Below are positions 8,401 through 17,616 of a stretch of DNA of 51,250 nucleotides, piece after piece. The position numbers and the translations under genes were made by a program. Positions within the stretch are counted from its first letter, which is position 1, and each line of letters begins with the position of its first letter. Under the pieces are notes generated by a model. It saw only the letters and a list, made by a program, of their open reading frames with translations, searched no databases and was not told the DNA's origin. Source of the DNA: JBGZFC01 sp041846575 (lineage in GTDB: Bacteria > Bacteroidota > Bacteroidia > Bacteroidales > Dysgonomonadaceae). The DNA lies in assembly GCA_041846575.1 (NCBI GenBank), contig JBGZFC010000026.1:1-51250 (forward strand), given 5' to 3'.

Positions 8401-9783
8401 ATGATTGAAAAGATAAAAAAAATATTTAAACCGGAAACGCTAAACAACAATATTGGAGATGAAGAGATTACGGAGACTAAGGACAATCCTAAATCCGTAA
8501 AAGATTATTTATCGAAAATATTCAAAGGCGACAAAGTTATTTGGGCTGTATTTATTATACTGTGCATTATATCATTAGTAGAGATATTCAGTGCTACAAG
8601 TACTATTGTTTACAGACAACAAAATCAATGGAGTCCCATATTCCGTCATGCAATTTTTTTAATTGGAGGAGTGGGAGTTATTTTGCTCATTCACAATATA
8701 CCTTACAAATACTTTTCATCGCTTATTTTTTTACTATTTATCTCTATAATTCTACTGTTGCTTACACCATTTATCGGAACATCGGTAAACGAAGCCGACA
8801 GATGGATTTCAATCATGGGATTTACCATACAGCCTTCCGAATTTGCAAAAATATCGCTAATGGGCACAATAGCATTTTTGCTCAGTAAGCAAAACGGAAT
8901 GAACGATGGTATTCTATTCAAATGGATGATTGGTTTGATGGTAATCGTTTGTGTTATAATTGGTATAGACAACTTATCTACCGCAGTAATGCTGTTTGGA
9001 ATATGTTATTTGCTTATGTTTATAGGAAATGTAAAAACAGCGAGACTGCTAAAGGTTGTGGGAGGTGGAATTGCCTTAATCGTTTTGGTTGTGGTACTAC
9101 TTAATGTAGTGCCTAACGGTTGGAAAAAAAAAGGTCCGCTTAAACGTGTATATACATGGGAGAATAGGTTGACAAGTTTTAAAAGCGATAAATCAGCCGA
9201 TGAAGATAGTTATTTTACAATTACGGATGATAATTATCAAAAATCACATGCAAAAATAGCAATATCCAATGGCGGACTTGTTGGAGTATTTCCCGGAAAC
9301 AGTACTGAGCGGGACTTTCTGCCACAAGCATATTCCGACTTTATATACGCAATTATTATAGAAGAGATGGGATTATTAGGAGGGATTTTAGTTCTTATGC
9401 TATACGTAGTTTTACTTATTCGCTCCGGAATAATAGCAAAAAAAACCAAGAAACTTTTCCCGAAATATCTTGTTTTGGGTTCGGCATTAATGTTATCTGT
9501 TCAAGCATTTATAAATATGGGGGTTGCGGTTGGCATATTACCGGTAACCGGACAGCCTTTGCCGCTAATAAGTCGCGGCGGGACATCGACTCTCATTACA
9601 TGTGCCTATTTTGGACTGATATTGAGTGCAGATAGATTTGGAATAGGAAAATCAAATGGAGAGAAAACTGATGAGGCGGAAAATATTGCCGTATCAGAAG
9701 AGATTCCAATAGAGGATGTACCGATTATTGAAGTTATTGAGCAATCGGAAGAGAAAAATGATGTTGAAATAATCAAAGTATAA
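8401..9783 (+). CDS. ftsW: Lipid II polymerase FtsW (SEDS family)
   Basis: A 460-residue SEDS-family glycosyltransferase that polymerises lipid II at the septum together with FtsI. After a cytoplasmic N-terminal extension of about 45 residues there are roughly ten transmembrane helices. The family motifs E-A-D-R-W-I (near residue 137), F-A-K-I-S, F-P-G-N-S-T-E-R-D-F-L-P-Q-A-Y-S-D-F and G-x-P-L-P-L-I-S-R-G-G-T-S are present. The acidic C-terminal tail (last 45 residues, many Glu and Ile) is cytoplasmic and not conserved. The position between murD and murG supports FtsW rather than the paralogue RodA. Confidence 0.95.
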   Translation: MIEKIKKIFKPETLNNNIGDEEITETKDNPKSVKDYLSKIFKGDKVIWAVFIILCIISLVEIFSATSTIVYRQQNQWSPIFRHAIFLIGGVGVILLIHNIPYKYFSSLIFLLFISIILLLLTPFIGTSVNEADRWISIMGFTIQPSEFAKISLMGTIAFLLSKQNGMNDGILFKWMIGLMVIVCVIIGIDNLSTAVMLFGICYLLMFIGNVKTARLLKVVGGGIALIVLVVVLLNVVPNGWKKKGPLKRVYTWENRLTSFKSDKSADEDSYFTITDDNYQKSHAKIAISNGGLVGVFPGNSTERDFLPQAYSDFIYAIIIEEMGLLGGILVLMLYVVLLIRSGIIAKKTKKLFPKYLVLGSALMLSVQAFINMGVAVGILPVTGQPLPLISRGGTSTLITCAYFGLILSADRFGIGKSNGEKTDEAENIAVSEEIPIEDVPIIEVIEQSEEKNDVEIIKV

Positions 9784-9827
9784 CCGATAAATATTTCACT
9801 AATATTCATCAAAAAAAGTTATAAGTT

Positions 9828-10973
9828 ATGATGTCTGAACAAGGGAACAACAATAATAAATCGAGACCTTATCGTTTTATTATCAGTGGTGGAGGAACAG
9901 GCGGACATATATTCCCGGCCATATCCATTGCTAATGCCATTAAAGAGAGATGGGCAGATGCTGAAATATTGTTTGTTGGAGCCGAAAATCGTATGGAAAT
10001 GGAGCGAGTTCCGGCTGCAGGTTACAACATCATCGGACTTCCTGTTGCAGGATTCGACAGAAAAAACCTTTTCAAAAACTTTTCTGTTCTAATAAAACTA
10101 ATAAAAAGTATCCGCAAAGCACACTCTGTTATCAACAATTTTAAACCCGATATTGCTATAGGAGTTGGCGGATATGCAAGCGGACCGACATTAAAAGCAG
10201 CGGCATCTAAAGGTGTGCTGACATTGCTTCAGGAACAGAACTCTTACGCGGGAGTTACTAATAAATTGCTCGCGAAAAATGCCGCTAAAATTTGCGTTGC
10301 TTACGAGAATATGGAGCGTTTCTTTCCGAAAGAGAAGATTGTTCTTACAGGAAATCCGTGTCGTCAGGATTTAACTGTTTCAGAACAAAACAGAATCAAA
10401 GGCTACGAACATTTCCGTTTGAATTCTAATAAAAAAACAATCCTAATGGTAGGAGGCAGTTTGGGTGCTCGCACACTTAACGACAGTATTGTCGGCGCAT
10501 TCGAAGATATTGCAAAGTCAAACATCCAAATTATTTGGCAATGCGGTAAATATTATTTCAATGAAATGAGCAAACTGCAAAAAGAAGGAGTTATTCCGTC
10601 TAATGTACGATTGTTTGATTTTATTTCGCAAATGGATTACGCATATTCCGTTGCCGATTTGGTTATTTCTCGCGCCGGAGCAGGCTCCATTTCCGAATTT
10701 AGCATCTTGGGAAAACCGGTTATTTTAGTACCCTCGCCCAATGTGGCTGAAGACCACCAAACACAAAACGCCATGGCTCTCGTGAAAAAAAATGCTGCAA
10801 TAATGATTACCGATGCCGATGCACGGGAATCTCTTTTCAAAACGGCATTGAGTTTGGTAAATGACGAAAACAGATTAATTTCTCTAAGTGAAAACATAAG
10901 TAATATGGCTCAAAAAAATTCGGCAAAACGAATTGTGGACGAAATTGAGCAACTAATTTCAACAAAAAAATAA
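9828..10973 (+). CDS. murG: UDP-N-acetylglucosamine--lipid I GlcNAc transferase MurG
   Basis: A 381-residue GT28 glycosyltransferase that converts lipid I to lipid II on the inner face of the membrane. It has the N-terminal I-S-G-G-G-T-G-G-H-I-F-P-A motif (about residues 18-31), G-V-G-G-Y-A-S-G-P, G-G-S-L-G-A-R and the C-terminal S-R-A-G-A-G-S-I-S-E with E-D-H-Q-T-Q-N-A for UDP-GlcNAc binding. The gene begins with two consecutive ATG codons (9828 and 9831); either could be used. A poly-Asn stretch precedes the first strand and is probably disordered. Confidence 0.95.
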   Translation: MMSEQGNNNNKSRPYRFIISGGGTGGHIFPAISIANAIKERWADAEILFVGAENRMEMERVPAAGYNIIGLPVAGFDRKNLFKNFSVLIKLIKSIRKAHSVINNFKPDIAIGVGGYASGPTLKAAASKGVLTLLQEQNSYAGVTNKLLAKNAAKICVAYENMERFFPKEKIVLTGNPCRQDLTVSEQNRIKGYEHFRLNSNKKTILMVGGSLGARTLNDSIVGAFEDIAKSNIQIIWQCGKYYFNEMSKLQKEGVIPSNVRLFDFISQMDYAYSVADLVISRAGAGSISEFSILGKPVILVPSPNVAEDHQTQNAMALVKKNAAIMITDADARESLFKTALSLVNDENRLISLSENISNMAQKNSAKRIVDEIEQLISTKK

Positions 10974-11006
10974 ATAAAACCGTATCTAAGATAAGAGTAG
11001 TAATTT

Positions 11007-12386
11007 ATGAAATATAAAAGCATATATTTTATCGGAATTGGAGGTATAGGTATGAGCAATCTTGCAAGATACTTCATATCGAAAGGATTGTCGGTAGGCG
11101 GATACGACCGTACCCGCACACCTCTTTGCGAAGCCCTCGAAAGTGAAGGCTCGCAAATTCACTACGAAGACAATATCGATGCAATTCCATCTGACTTTTT
11201 GAATAAGGAAACAACTCTTATCGTTTACACGCCGGCTATTCCAAACACACATAGCGAACTTAACTATTTTAAGAATAACGACTTTACTCTTATGAAACGG
11301 GCGCAAGTTTTGGGAGAGATAACAAAGTCGGGAAAAGCTATCTGTGTATCCGGCACACACGGTAAAACTACGGTTTCGAGTATGATTGCTCATTTGCTGA
11401 GACAATCACAAATAGATTGCAACGCATTTTTAGGCGGTATCTTGAAAAACTACAACAATAACTTACTCTTGTCCGAAAAAAGCGATATTATGGTTGCCGA
11501 AGCCGATGAATATGACCGTTCGTTTCATTGGTTAACACCATGGATTGCAATTATAACATCTGTTTCCCCCGACCATTTAGATATTTATGGCACCGAAAAG
11601 GCTTATAATGAGAGTTTTGAAATATTTACTTCGTTAATTCGTGAAAAAGGGTTTCTCATTATTAAAAAAGGAGTGCCTATTACACCGCGTTGTAACTCAT
11701 CGGTAAAAATATTCACCTATTCCGAAACGGAAGGAGATTTCCATGCCCAAAATATCAGAATCGGAAATGGAGAGATTGTTTTCGATTTTGTTTCGCCCGA
11801 AACAACAATAAAAGATTTGCATCTCGGCGTTCCGGTTAAGATAAACATCGGAAACTCGGTTGCAGCCATTGCCGCGGCAACTTTATGCGGTGTAAAAGAA
11901 GAGGAAATAAAATCGGCAATTCAATCATTTGCCGGAGCAAAAAGAAGATTCGATTTTCAGATAAAAACAGACAATTTGGTTTTTATCGATGATTACGCAC
12001 ATCATCCGCAAGAGCTGTCTGCATCAATAGAGTCTGTGCGAATGTTGTATCCCGAAAAAAAGGTGACGGGAATTTTTCAACCACACCTATACACGCGCAC
12101 ACGAGATTTCGCAGATGAGTTTGCTGCAAGCCTTTCAATGCTTGACGATGTGATTTTGCTCGACATATATCCTGCACGCGAAGAGCCGATTGAAGGAGTA
12201 ACCTCCGAAATTATTTTCGATAAAATAACTTCATCCGAAAAGAAACTAATTTCCAAAAGCGAGTTGTTAAACTATTTAGAAAATAAAGAGACAGAAGTTT
12301 TGGTAACTATCGGCGCCGGAGATATAGATGCTATGGTACCAAAAATAAAAGATTTGCTTGAAGAAAAAATAAAAAACAGAACATAA
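11007..12386 (+). CDS. murC: UDP-N-acetylmuramate--L-alanine ligase MurC
   Basis: A 459-residue Mur ligase that adds the first amino acid to UDP-MurNAc. The start is F-I-G-I-G-G-I-G-M-S (about residues 8-17), the ATP loop is G-T-H-G-K-T-T (116-122, with the His typical of MurC), then E-A-D-E-Y-D-R-S-F and D-D-Y-A-H-H-P-Q-E-L. F-Q-P-H-L-Y-T-R-T-R-D-F follows in the C-terminal domain. Its TAA stop shares one base with the ftsQ ATG (TAATG at 12384-12388), so the two genes are translationally coupled. Confidence 0.96.
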   Translation: MKYKSIYFIGIGGIGMSNLARYFISKGLSVGGYDRTRTPLCEALESEGSQIHYEDNIDAIPSDFLNKETTLIVYTPAIPNTHSELNYFKNNDFTLMKRAQVLGEITKSGKAICVSGTHGKTTVSSMIAHLLRQSQIDCNAFLGGILKNYNNNLLLSEKSDIMVAEADEYDRSFHWLTPWIAIITSVSPDHLDIYGTEKAYNESFEIFTSLIREKGFLIIKKGVPITPRCNSSVKIFTYSETEGDFHAQNIRIGNGEIVFDFVSPETTIKDLHLGVPVKINIGNSVAAIAAATLCGVKEEEIKSAIQSFAGAKRRFDFQIKTDNLVFIDDYAHHPQELSASIESVRMLYPEKKVTGIFQPHLYTRTRDFADEFAASLSMLDDVILLDIYPAREEPIEGVTSEIIFDKITSSEKKLISKSELLNYLENKETEVLVTIGAGDIDAMVPKIKDLLEEKIKNRT

Positions 12387-13117
12387 TGAAAAAGTTTCTC
12401 ATCATACTTCTATCCGCTCTAACTATCGGATACCTTGTTTTTTCGGTGATTTATTTAGGCAAATCATCAAAAGAAGATGTTTGTGAAAGTTTTGAAGTAA
12501 TAATTAAAGATAGTGTTAATGTGCAATTTGTGAATGAAGCAGACATAATCAATCAGGTAAAGAACAACAAAATATATCCGGTTGGAGAGAAGATGAGCAA
12601 TATTAACACTTTGGAAATACGCGACATCATACTCAAAAACAGACTTGTGGAAACAGCAAATGTTTATCAGGCACAAGACGGTATCATAGTAGCAAGCATA
12701 ACACAACGAAAACCTATTTTAAGAGTCATGTCCGACATAAAAGGCAATTTCTATATCGACAACAAGCGTGAAAAGATGCCCATTTCATCAAATTTCGCAG
12801 TGTACGTTCCTGTAGCAACGGGTGCTATCAGCGAAGAGTTTGCGAAAAACGAGTTATACTATTTCGCTATGTTTTTACAAGAAAATCCCGATTGGGACGC
12901 ATGGGTTGAACAGATAGTTGTAAAACCTAATAACGATGTTGAATTAATTCCCAGAATAGGCGATTTTAAAATATTATTTGGAAAATTGAATAATTATCCT
13001 GAAAAATTTGCCAAATTTGCTCTTTTCATCGAAAAAGGGCTAAATGTAGTTGGATGGAATAGATATTCGGAAGTAAATTTGAAATACGACAATCAAGTTG
13101 TATGCACGTTAAAATGA
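12386..13117 (+). CDS. ftsQ: Cell division protein FtsQ
   Basis: A 243-residue bitopic membrane protein with one N-terminal helix (about residues 3-24) and a periplasmic part of the POTRA/FtsQ type. The sequence L-E-I-R-D-I-I-L-K-N-R-L-V-E-T-A-N-V fits the POTRA core, followed by V-x-I-T-Q-R-K-P-I-L-R, which matches the R-x-P-x-x-R region of FtsQ proteins. Overall identity in this family is low, so position between murC and ftsA carries weight. FtsQ links early and late divisome proteins. It overlaps murC by one base. Confidence 0.88.
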   Translation: MKKFLIILLSALTIGYLVFSVIYLGKSSKEDVCESFEVIIKDSVNVQFVNEADIINQVKNNKIYPVGEKMSNINTLEIRDIILKNRLVETANVYQAQDGIIVASITQRKPILRVMSDIKGNFYIDNKREKMPISSNFAVYVPVATGAISEEFAKNELYYFAMFLQENPDWDAWVEQIVVKPNNDVELIPRIGDFKILFGKLNNYPEKFAKFALFIEKGLNVVGWNRYSEVNLKYDNQVVCTLK

Positions 13118-13194
13118 TTTATTTATAAAACAAAATCTAATATTAAGTGTTGGATATAGAGATGTATAACGCAGTTAAAGAAAAGGAATATATT

Positions 13195-14559
13195 ATGCAG
13201 TCAGGATTTGTAGCAGCCATAGATTTAGGGACTTCCAAAATTAGAGGAGTTATAGGACGAAAGAATGAAAATGGAGTAGTTTCAATTATTGCATACCAGG
13301 AAGTTCCGTCAGATAATTGTATTCGGCGAGGAATTGTCCACAACGTTGAAAAGACAGGTTCCAGTGTACGTAAATTAATTGACCTTTTAGAAAACAAATC
13401 GGGTAAAAAGATAGCCCGGGCTTATGTTTCTCTTTCGGGGCAATCGCTTTATTGTACAAACACAAGAGAAGTGAAACAACTCTCACAAACAGGTATCGTT
13501 ACCGAAGATATAGTAAATCAACTTCAATCGAATGCCGAAAAGTTCAAACCGGACTTTAAGCAGATGTACGCAATAGCCGATGTAGAATATTTCGTGGATG
13601 AAAAACCGGAAAAAAATCCTGTTGGTGTAGCATGTTCACTTATCGAAGCAGATTTCAAAGCAATAATTGGAAGACCAAATCTTTTCACCAACATAAAAAA
13701 TGCGATAGAAAATAAAAGCAATTTAGAGATTTTCGATTTCATTGTCGGTCCGCTTGCTACGGCTGCAGCAACACTAACCGAAGAGGAAAAAGAACTTGGC
13801 TGTGCATTAATTGATTTTGGAGCGGGTACTACAAGCATATCTATTTACAAAGGAGATATACTTCGATATATGGTAGTCATTCCATTCGGTGGACAAAACA
13901 TAACAAAAGATATTTGCGAGTTAAACTTTACTGAGGCAGATGCCGAACAATACAAAACAAAGTTCGGTAAAGCCAAAGAGGCATCGGAGACGAAAACAGC
14001 TTCCTCTTTTTTCACTTCGCCATTTTCATCGCCGACTGCAAAACCCGACATCAATATGGAGGAATTAAACAAAGTAATAGGACTGCGTTTGGATGAAATA
14101 ACAGCGAATATTAAAGAGCAGATAAATCAATCGGGATACAAAGGTCAGTTGGGAGCCGGATTAATAATTACCGGTGGAGCTTCACAACTTAAACATATGG
14201 ACATATATCTGGAAGAAAAATTAGACATGAAAGTACGTAGAGCAACTGCAAAGAAAACCATTGTAAACAACTCTTCCGAATTAACCAACGACCCTTCATA
14301 CTCACAAATACTGGGCTTAATGATGTTTGCCGATGAAGATTGCGAATACACATATACAGATGATTTCGAAGATAAAGAGAAGGGAAATGAGGAAGGGAAA
14401 GAGGAAAATTCAAGAAAAAATAAAAAATCCTTCAGCGATTTGAGGGATATAGTTAACAAAAAGAACGGAAAAAAAGAAGAGAAATCAAAGAAAAGCGGTT
14501 CTTTTGGTTCTAAAATGGGCGATTTCTTTTCCGGTTTTTTCACAGACGACGACGAATAA
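13195..14559 (+). CDS. ftsA: Cell division protein FtsA
   Basis: An actin-like ATPase that tethers FtsZ to the membrane. The chosen ATG at 13195 gives 454 residues with A-I-D-L-G-T-S-K-I just after the start and an AAGGAA 8 nt upstream. In-frame alternatives are ATG 13162 and GTG 13147, which would add 11 or 16 residues not expected in the family. The phosphate 2 motif (L-I-D-F-G-A-G-T-T-S near residue 202) and the adenosine motif (I-I-T-G-G-A-S-Q near 322) are present. After a Lys/Glu-rich linker the protein ends in an amphipathic segment (S-F-G-S-K-M-G-D-F-F-S-G-F-F), the likely membrane-targeting helix. ftsZ follows after 12 nt. Confidence 0.93.
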   Translation: MQSGFVAAIDLGTSKIRGVIGRKNENGVVSIIAYQEVPSDNCIRRGIVHNVEKTGSSVRKLIDLLENKSGKKIARAYVSLSGQSLYCTNTREVKQLSQTGIVTEDIVNQLQSNAEKFKPDFKQMYAIADVEYFVDEKPEKNPVGVACSLIEADFKAIIGRPNLFTNIKNAIENKSNLEIFDFIVGPLATAAATLTEEEKELGCALIDFGAGTTSISIYKGDILRYMVVIPFGGQNITKDICELNFTEADAEQYKTKFGKAKEASETKTASSFFTSPFSSPTAKPDINMEELNKVIGLRLDEITANIKEQINQSGYKGQLGAGLIITGGASQLKHMDIYLEEKLDMKVRRATAKKTIVNNSSELTNDPSYSQILGLMMFADEDCEYTYTDDFEDKEKGNEEGKEENSRKNKKSFSDLRDIVNKKNGKKEEKSKKSGSFGSKMGDFFSGFFTDDDE

Positions 14560-14571
14560 AAAATTCTTATT

Positions 14572-15858
14572 ATGAGCGATACATTATTGAATTTCCAAAT
14601 AAAAAGACGCACTACCGACATTATTAAAGTAATAGGAGTTGGGGGCGGAGGCGGTAATGCCGTTAACCACATGTATAGAGAGGGTATAAAAGATGTTACC
14701 TTTGCTCTCTGTAATACCGACAATCAAGCACTTCTAAATTCACCGGTGCCAACAAAAGTTCAATTGGGAGAAAAAACCACTGACGGATTAGGTGCAGGTA
14801 ACAGACCTGAAGTAGCAAAAGCTGCCGCAGAAGAGAGTGCTGAACTTATTCAGGAACTTTTGAACGATGGCACACAAATGGTTTTTATTACTGCCGGAAT
14901 GGGTGGCGGAACAGGTACAGGTGCAGCACCCGTAGTAGCACGCATAGCAAAAGAGATGGACATTCTCACGGTAGGTATAGTTACCATTCCTTTTGTATTT
15001 GAGGGAGAACGAAAAATAATACAAGCACTCAAAGGCGTAGAAGAGATTGCAAAAAATGTGGATGCGCTCCTGGTAATTAACAATGAACGCCTTCGAGACA
15101 TTTATCACGATTTGGCTATGCTCAACGCTTTTGCGAAAGCCGACGACACATTAGCAATTGCCGCAAAAAGTATCGCTGAAATTATTACAATAGAAGGTAT
15201 CGTGAATCTCGACTTTGCCGATGTAAAAACCACATTGAAAGATGGCGGAGTGGCAATTATGAGTCGCGGTGAGGGTAAAGGCAAAAACAGAGTAAGCGAT
15301 GCAATAAACGATGCTCTTCATTCGCCATTACTAAACAACAACGACGTATTCGGAGCGAAAAAAATACTCATCAATCTTGCATTTGCAAAAGAACATGAGC
15401 TGTTTACGGATGAAATGAATGCTCTGCACGACTTCATGGCTAAATTCAACCGTGAGATTGAAGTTATCTGGGGGCTTGCTGTTGACGATGAGTTAGGAGA
15501 AAATGTAAAGGTTACTTTGCTTGCTACAGGTTTCGGAATAGCAGATGTTCCGGGTATTCGCGAGCAACGAGAAAAAGAGACCAAGGCGGAAGAATTAGAG
15601 AGAAAAATAAGGGAAGACGAAGAGAAAAAACGCGAGTTAGAAAATATAGAACTAATCGAAAGATACTACGGAAAGAAAGGTCTAAAAAGTATCGCTTCAA
15701 GCGGGTATAAATTAGAGCCGTTTATTCTTACAATTGAAGAGATGGATGACGATAAAATTTTGGAAGCTTTGGAAAAAACAGCCGTATTTAAGCGTGAACG
15801 AGACTTCGACCCTCGCAATTACAACAAAAGCAATACAGCAAAGTCCACCCTATTCTAA
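14572..15858 (+). CDS. ftsZ: Cell division GTPase FtsZ
   Basis: A 428-residue tubulin homologue that polymerises into the Z ring. The GTP-binding signature G-G-G-T-G-T-G is at residues 111-117, with V-G-V-G-G-G-G-G-N-A-V at the N-terminus and the T7 loop N-L-D-F-A-D-V-K near 210. After the core (ending near 325) comes a strongly charged Glu/Lys/Arg segment of about 40 residues that looks like a single helix rather than the usual disordered linker. The tail A-V-F-K-R-E-R-D-F may be the FtsA-binding peptide; about 16 further residues rich in Asn, Ser and Lys follow it. Confidence 0.97.
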   Translation: MSDTLLNFQIKRRTTDIIKVIGVGGGGGNAVNHMYREGIKDVTFALCNTDNQALLNSPVPTKVQLGEKTTDGLGAGNRPEVAKAAAEESAELIQELLNDGTQMVFITAGMGGGTGTGAAPVVARIAKEMDILTVGIVTIPFVFEGERKIIQALKGVEEIAKNVDALLVINNERLRDIYHDLAMLNAFAKADDTLAIAAKSIAEIITIEGIVNLDFADVKTTLKDGGVAIMSRGEGKGKNRVSDAINDALHSPLLNNNDVFGAKKILINLAFAKEHELFTDEMNALHDFMAKFNREIEVIWGLAVDDELGENVKVTLLATGFGIADVPGIREQREKETKAEELERKIREDEEKKRELENIELIERYYGKKGLKSIASSGYKLEPFILTIEEMDDDKILEALEKTAVFKRERDFDPRNYNKSNTAKSTLF

Positions 15859-15964
15859 ACTAATTATTAAAGAACAAAATGTATCCGTATTTGTTTCTAA
15901 AAGTAGCTTCTTTTAGGTATGATTGCGGATATTCATAAAAAACAATTAATAAAAAAAACAAAAT

Positions 15965-16315
15965 ATGTCACTATTTGATACAATAAACGAAGAGATAAAA
16001 AAAGCGATGCTTGCAAAGGATAAAATAAGATTAAGTGCTTTGCGAGGAATAAAAAAAGAGTTTATTGAAGCAAAAACAGCCAAAGGTGCAACCGACGAAC
16101 TGTCTGACGCTGCAGCTATCCAAATTATGCAAAAAATGGTAAAACAGCGTGACGATAGCGCCACTATATACAACACACAGGGACGTAGCGATTTGGCAGA
16201 AACAGAAATTGCCGAAGCGGAAGTTATTCGTGGTTTTCTACCAAAACAACTTTCCGAATCAGAATTAGAAACACATATTAGGAAAATTATCGCCCAAGCG
16301 GGAGCCACATCCTGA
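15965..16315 (+). CDS. YqeY/GatB-like domain protein, truncated by a frameshift
   Basis: A 116-residue frame matching the N-terminal three quarters of YqeY, a family related to the tRNA-binding tail domain of GatB. It has S-L-F-D-x-I-N-x-x-I-K-x-A-M near the start, K-D-x-x-R-L-x-A-L-R, and F-L-P-K-Q-L-S-E-x-E-L near residue 97. Family members are about 148 residues. Here the frame closes early at TGA (16313-16315), immediately after A-G-A-T-S, exactly where the conserved C-terminal part should begin; that part is intact in the -1 frame (16312-16413). The sequence is therefore a broken gene or carries a one-base sequencing or assembly error. It lies 106 nt after ftsZ. Confidence 0.85.
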   Translation: MSLFDTINEEIKKAMLAKDKIRLSALRGIKKEFIEAKTAKGATDELSDAAAIQIMQKMVKQRDDSATIYNTQGRSDLAETEIAEAEVIRGFLPKQLSESELETHIRKIIAQAGATS

Positions 16316-16413
16316 AAGAGATAGGGCAAGTTATGGGTATTGCTACCAAACAACTTGCCGGAAAATCTGACGGAAAAACAATTTCCGAAATGGTAAAAAA
16401 GCTATTGGGATAG
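16312..16413 (+). pseudogene. Out-of-frame C-terminal part of the YqeY-like gene
   Basis: Read in the -1 frame from 16312, this segment encodes 33 residues beginning L-K-E-I-G-Q-V-M-G-I-A-T-K-Q-L-A-G-K and ending K-K-L-L-G before TAG. This is the expected YqeY C-terminus. Joined to the 116 residues upstream it gives 149 residues, the normal family length. Restoring one C in the CC at 16311-16312 would reopen the frame. No slippery heptamer of the X-XXY-YYZ type is visible there, so programmed frameshifting is unlikely. Confidence 0.8.
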
Positions 16414-16428
16414 TATCAAAACAAGATA

Positions 16429-17616
16429 TTACGAGCGTTTTCTACGCTTAATCTCTTGATTTATCAGATTCAACTCCCTGCTTGACTGTCCTTTTACCGA
16501 GGTATTCTCTTCGGCGCGTCTGAAAAGATAAGGCATCATGGTTTTTATTTCGCCGTAGGGAACGTATTTCACAACATTATATCCGTACTCTGCGAGGTTG
16601 TATGTAATGTGGTCGCTCATACCGTACAACTGTGCAAAATAAACCGACGGATGATTCTTCGGGAGGTTATACTCAGCCAACAATTCTGCCAATAATTGAG
16701 TACTCTTCTCGTTATGCGTAGCCGCCATAAAATCGATGGTAGTTATGTTTTCGATAAAATATCGCATAATAGCATCAAAATCTCTATCGGTTGCAGGTTT
16801 ATCGGGCTGAATTGGTGATGGATAACCTTTTTCCAAAGCACGAGCACGCTCTATTTCCATATATGCACCGCGTACAATTTTCAAACCGAATTTAAAACCA
16901 CCGTCCAATGCCATTTTGTGATGTTGTTTTACACGCTCTATGCTGTCGTGTCGATACATTTGATAGGTGTTTTGAACGATAGCTTTCTCTTTGTTATATT
17001 TTGCCATCATCTCCATAACCAAATCATCAAGTATAGGTTGAATCCAACTATGCTCCGCATCGATTAAAACAGGAATTCCAAGTTCACAACCGCGTTTAAA
17101 GATATCATCCACTCGCTTAACAACTCTTTCGTATTCACCTTTTTCATCATCGGTTAACGGTTCTTTGTCGCTAACTTTTACCAATAAATCGAATCGACCC
17201 ACTCCGGTTATCTTAAAAGCACTAAAAGGTACCTCTTTATGTTTATGAGCGTACTCTATTGTACGAATTACTTCGGCACAAGTGGAATCAAAAAGAGCCT
17301 CGTTCTCTTCACCTTCTACGGCGAAATCGAGTATTGAGCCAACGTTTCTTTCGTACAATTTTTTTACAGTTCTACTACAATCTTCTATTGTTTCACCGCC
17401 CACAAAATGACGATAAATTGTAGCTCTAATCATCCCGTTCACCGGGAAACGTATTGTAAAAGCAAAATTAACAAGTTTTTTCCCCAGTTTTACCAAACCG
17501 CCACTATTCATTACTTTAAAAAGTAGTTGAGTTTGTCGTAAAGCGTTGTTTGATTTGTCGCGAAAGGCAATTTCAGAATTATTGAAATCGAATTTTGGTG
17601 CAGTTGTAGATTGCAT
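16429..17616 (-). CDS. Proline dehydrogenase (flavin-dependent)
   Basis: A 395-residue monofunctional PRODH that oxidises proline to 1-pyrroline-5-carboxylate with FAD at the membrane face. The TIM-barrel motifs are seen: K-I-T-G-V-G-R (near 155), L-I-D-A-E-H-S-W, F-G-L-K-I-V-R-G-A-Y-M-E, the A-T-H-N-E-K-S strand, and Y-V-P-Y-G-E ahead of R-R-A-E-E-N (Arg366-Arg367, Glu369-Glu370-Asn371), which binds the substrate carboxylate. The partner enzyme PruA is encoded 22 kb away (39309-40940), not fused as in PutA. A -7 box TAAATTTG lies at 17642-17649 on this strand, giving a short leader. The gene converges on the yqeY remnant with a 15-bp gap. Confidence 0.93.
   Translation of the reverse strand: MQSTTAPKFDFNNSEIAFRDKSNNALRQTQLLFKVMNSGGLVKLGKKLVNFAFTIRFPVNGMIRATIYRHFVGGETIEDCSRTVKKLYERNVGSILDFAVEGEENEALFDSTCAEVIRTIEYAHKHKEVPFSAFKITGVGRFDLLVKVSDKEPLTDDEKGEYERVVKRVDDIFKRGCELGIPVLIDAEHSWIQPILDDLVMEMMAKYNKEKAIVQNTYQMYRHDSIERVKQHHKMALDGGFKFGLKIVRGAYMEIERARALEKGYPSPIQPDKPATDRDFDAIMRYFIENITTIDFMAATHNEKSTQLLAELLAEYNLPKNHPSVYFAQLYGMSDHITYNLAEYGYNVVKYVPYGEIKTMMPYLFRRAEENTSVKGQSSRELNLINQEIKRRKRS

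Noticed and set aside
16305..16320. Programmed -1 frameshift in the YqeY-like gene
   Set aside because: There is no slippery heptamer and no clear downstream stem-loop. A mutation or a sequencing error explains it better.
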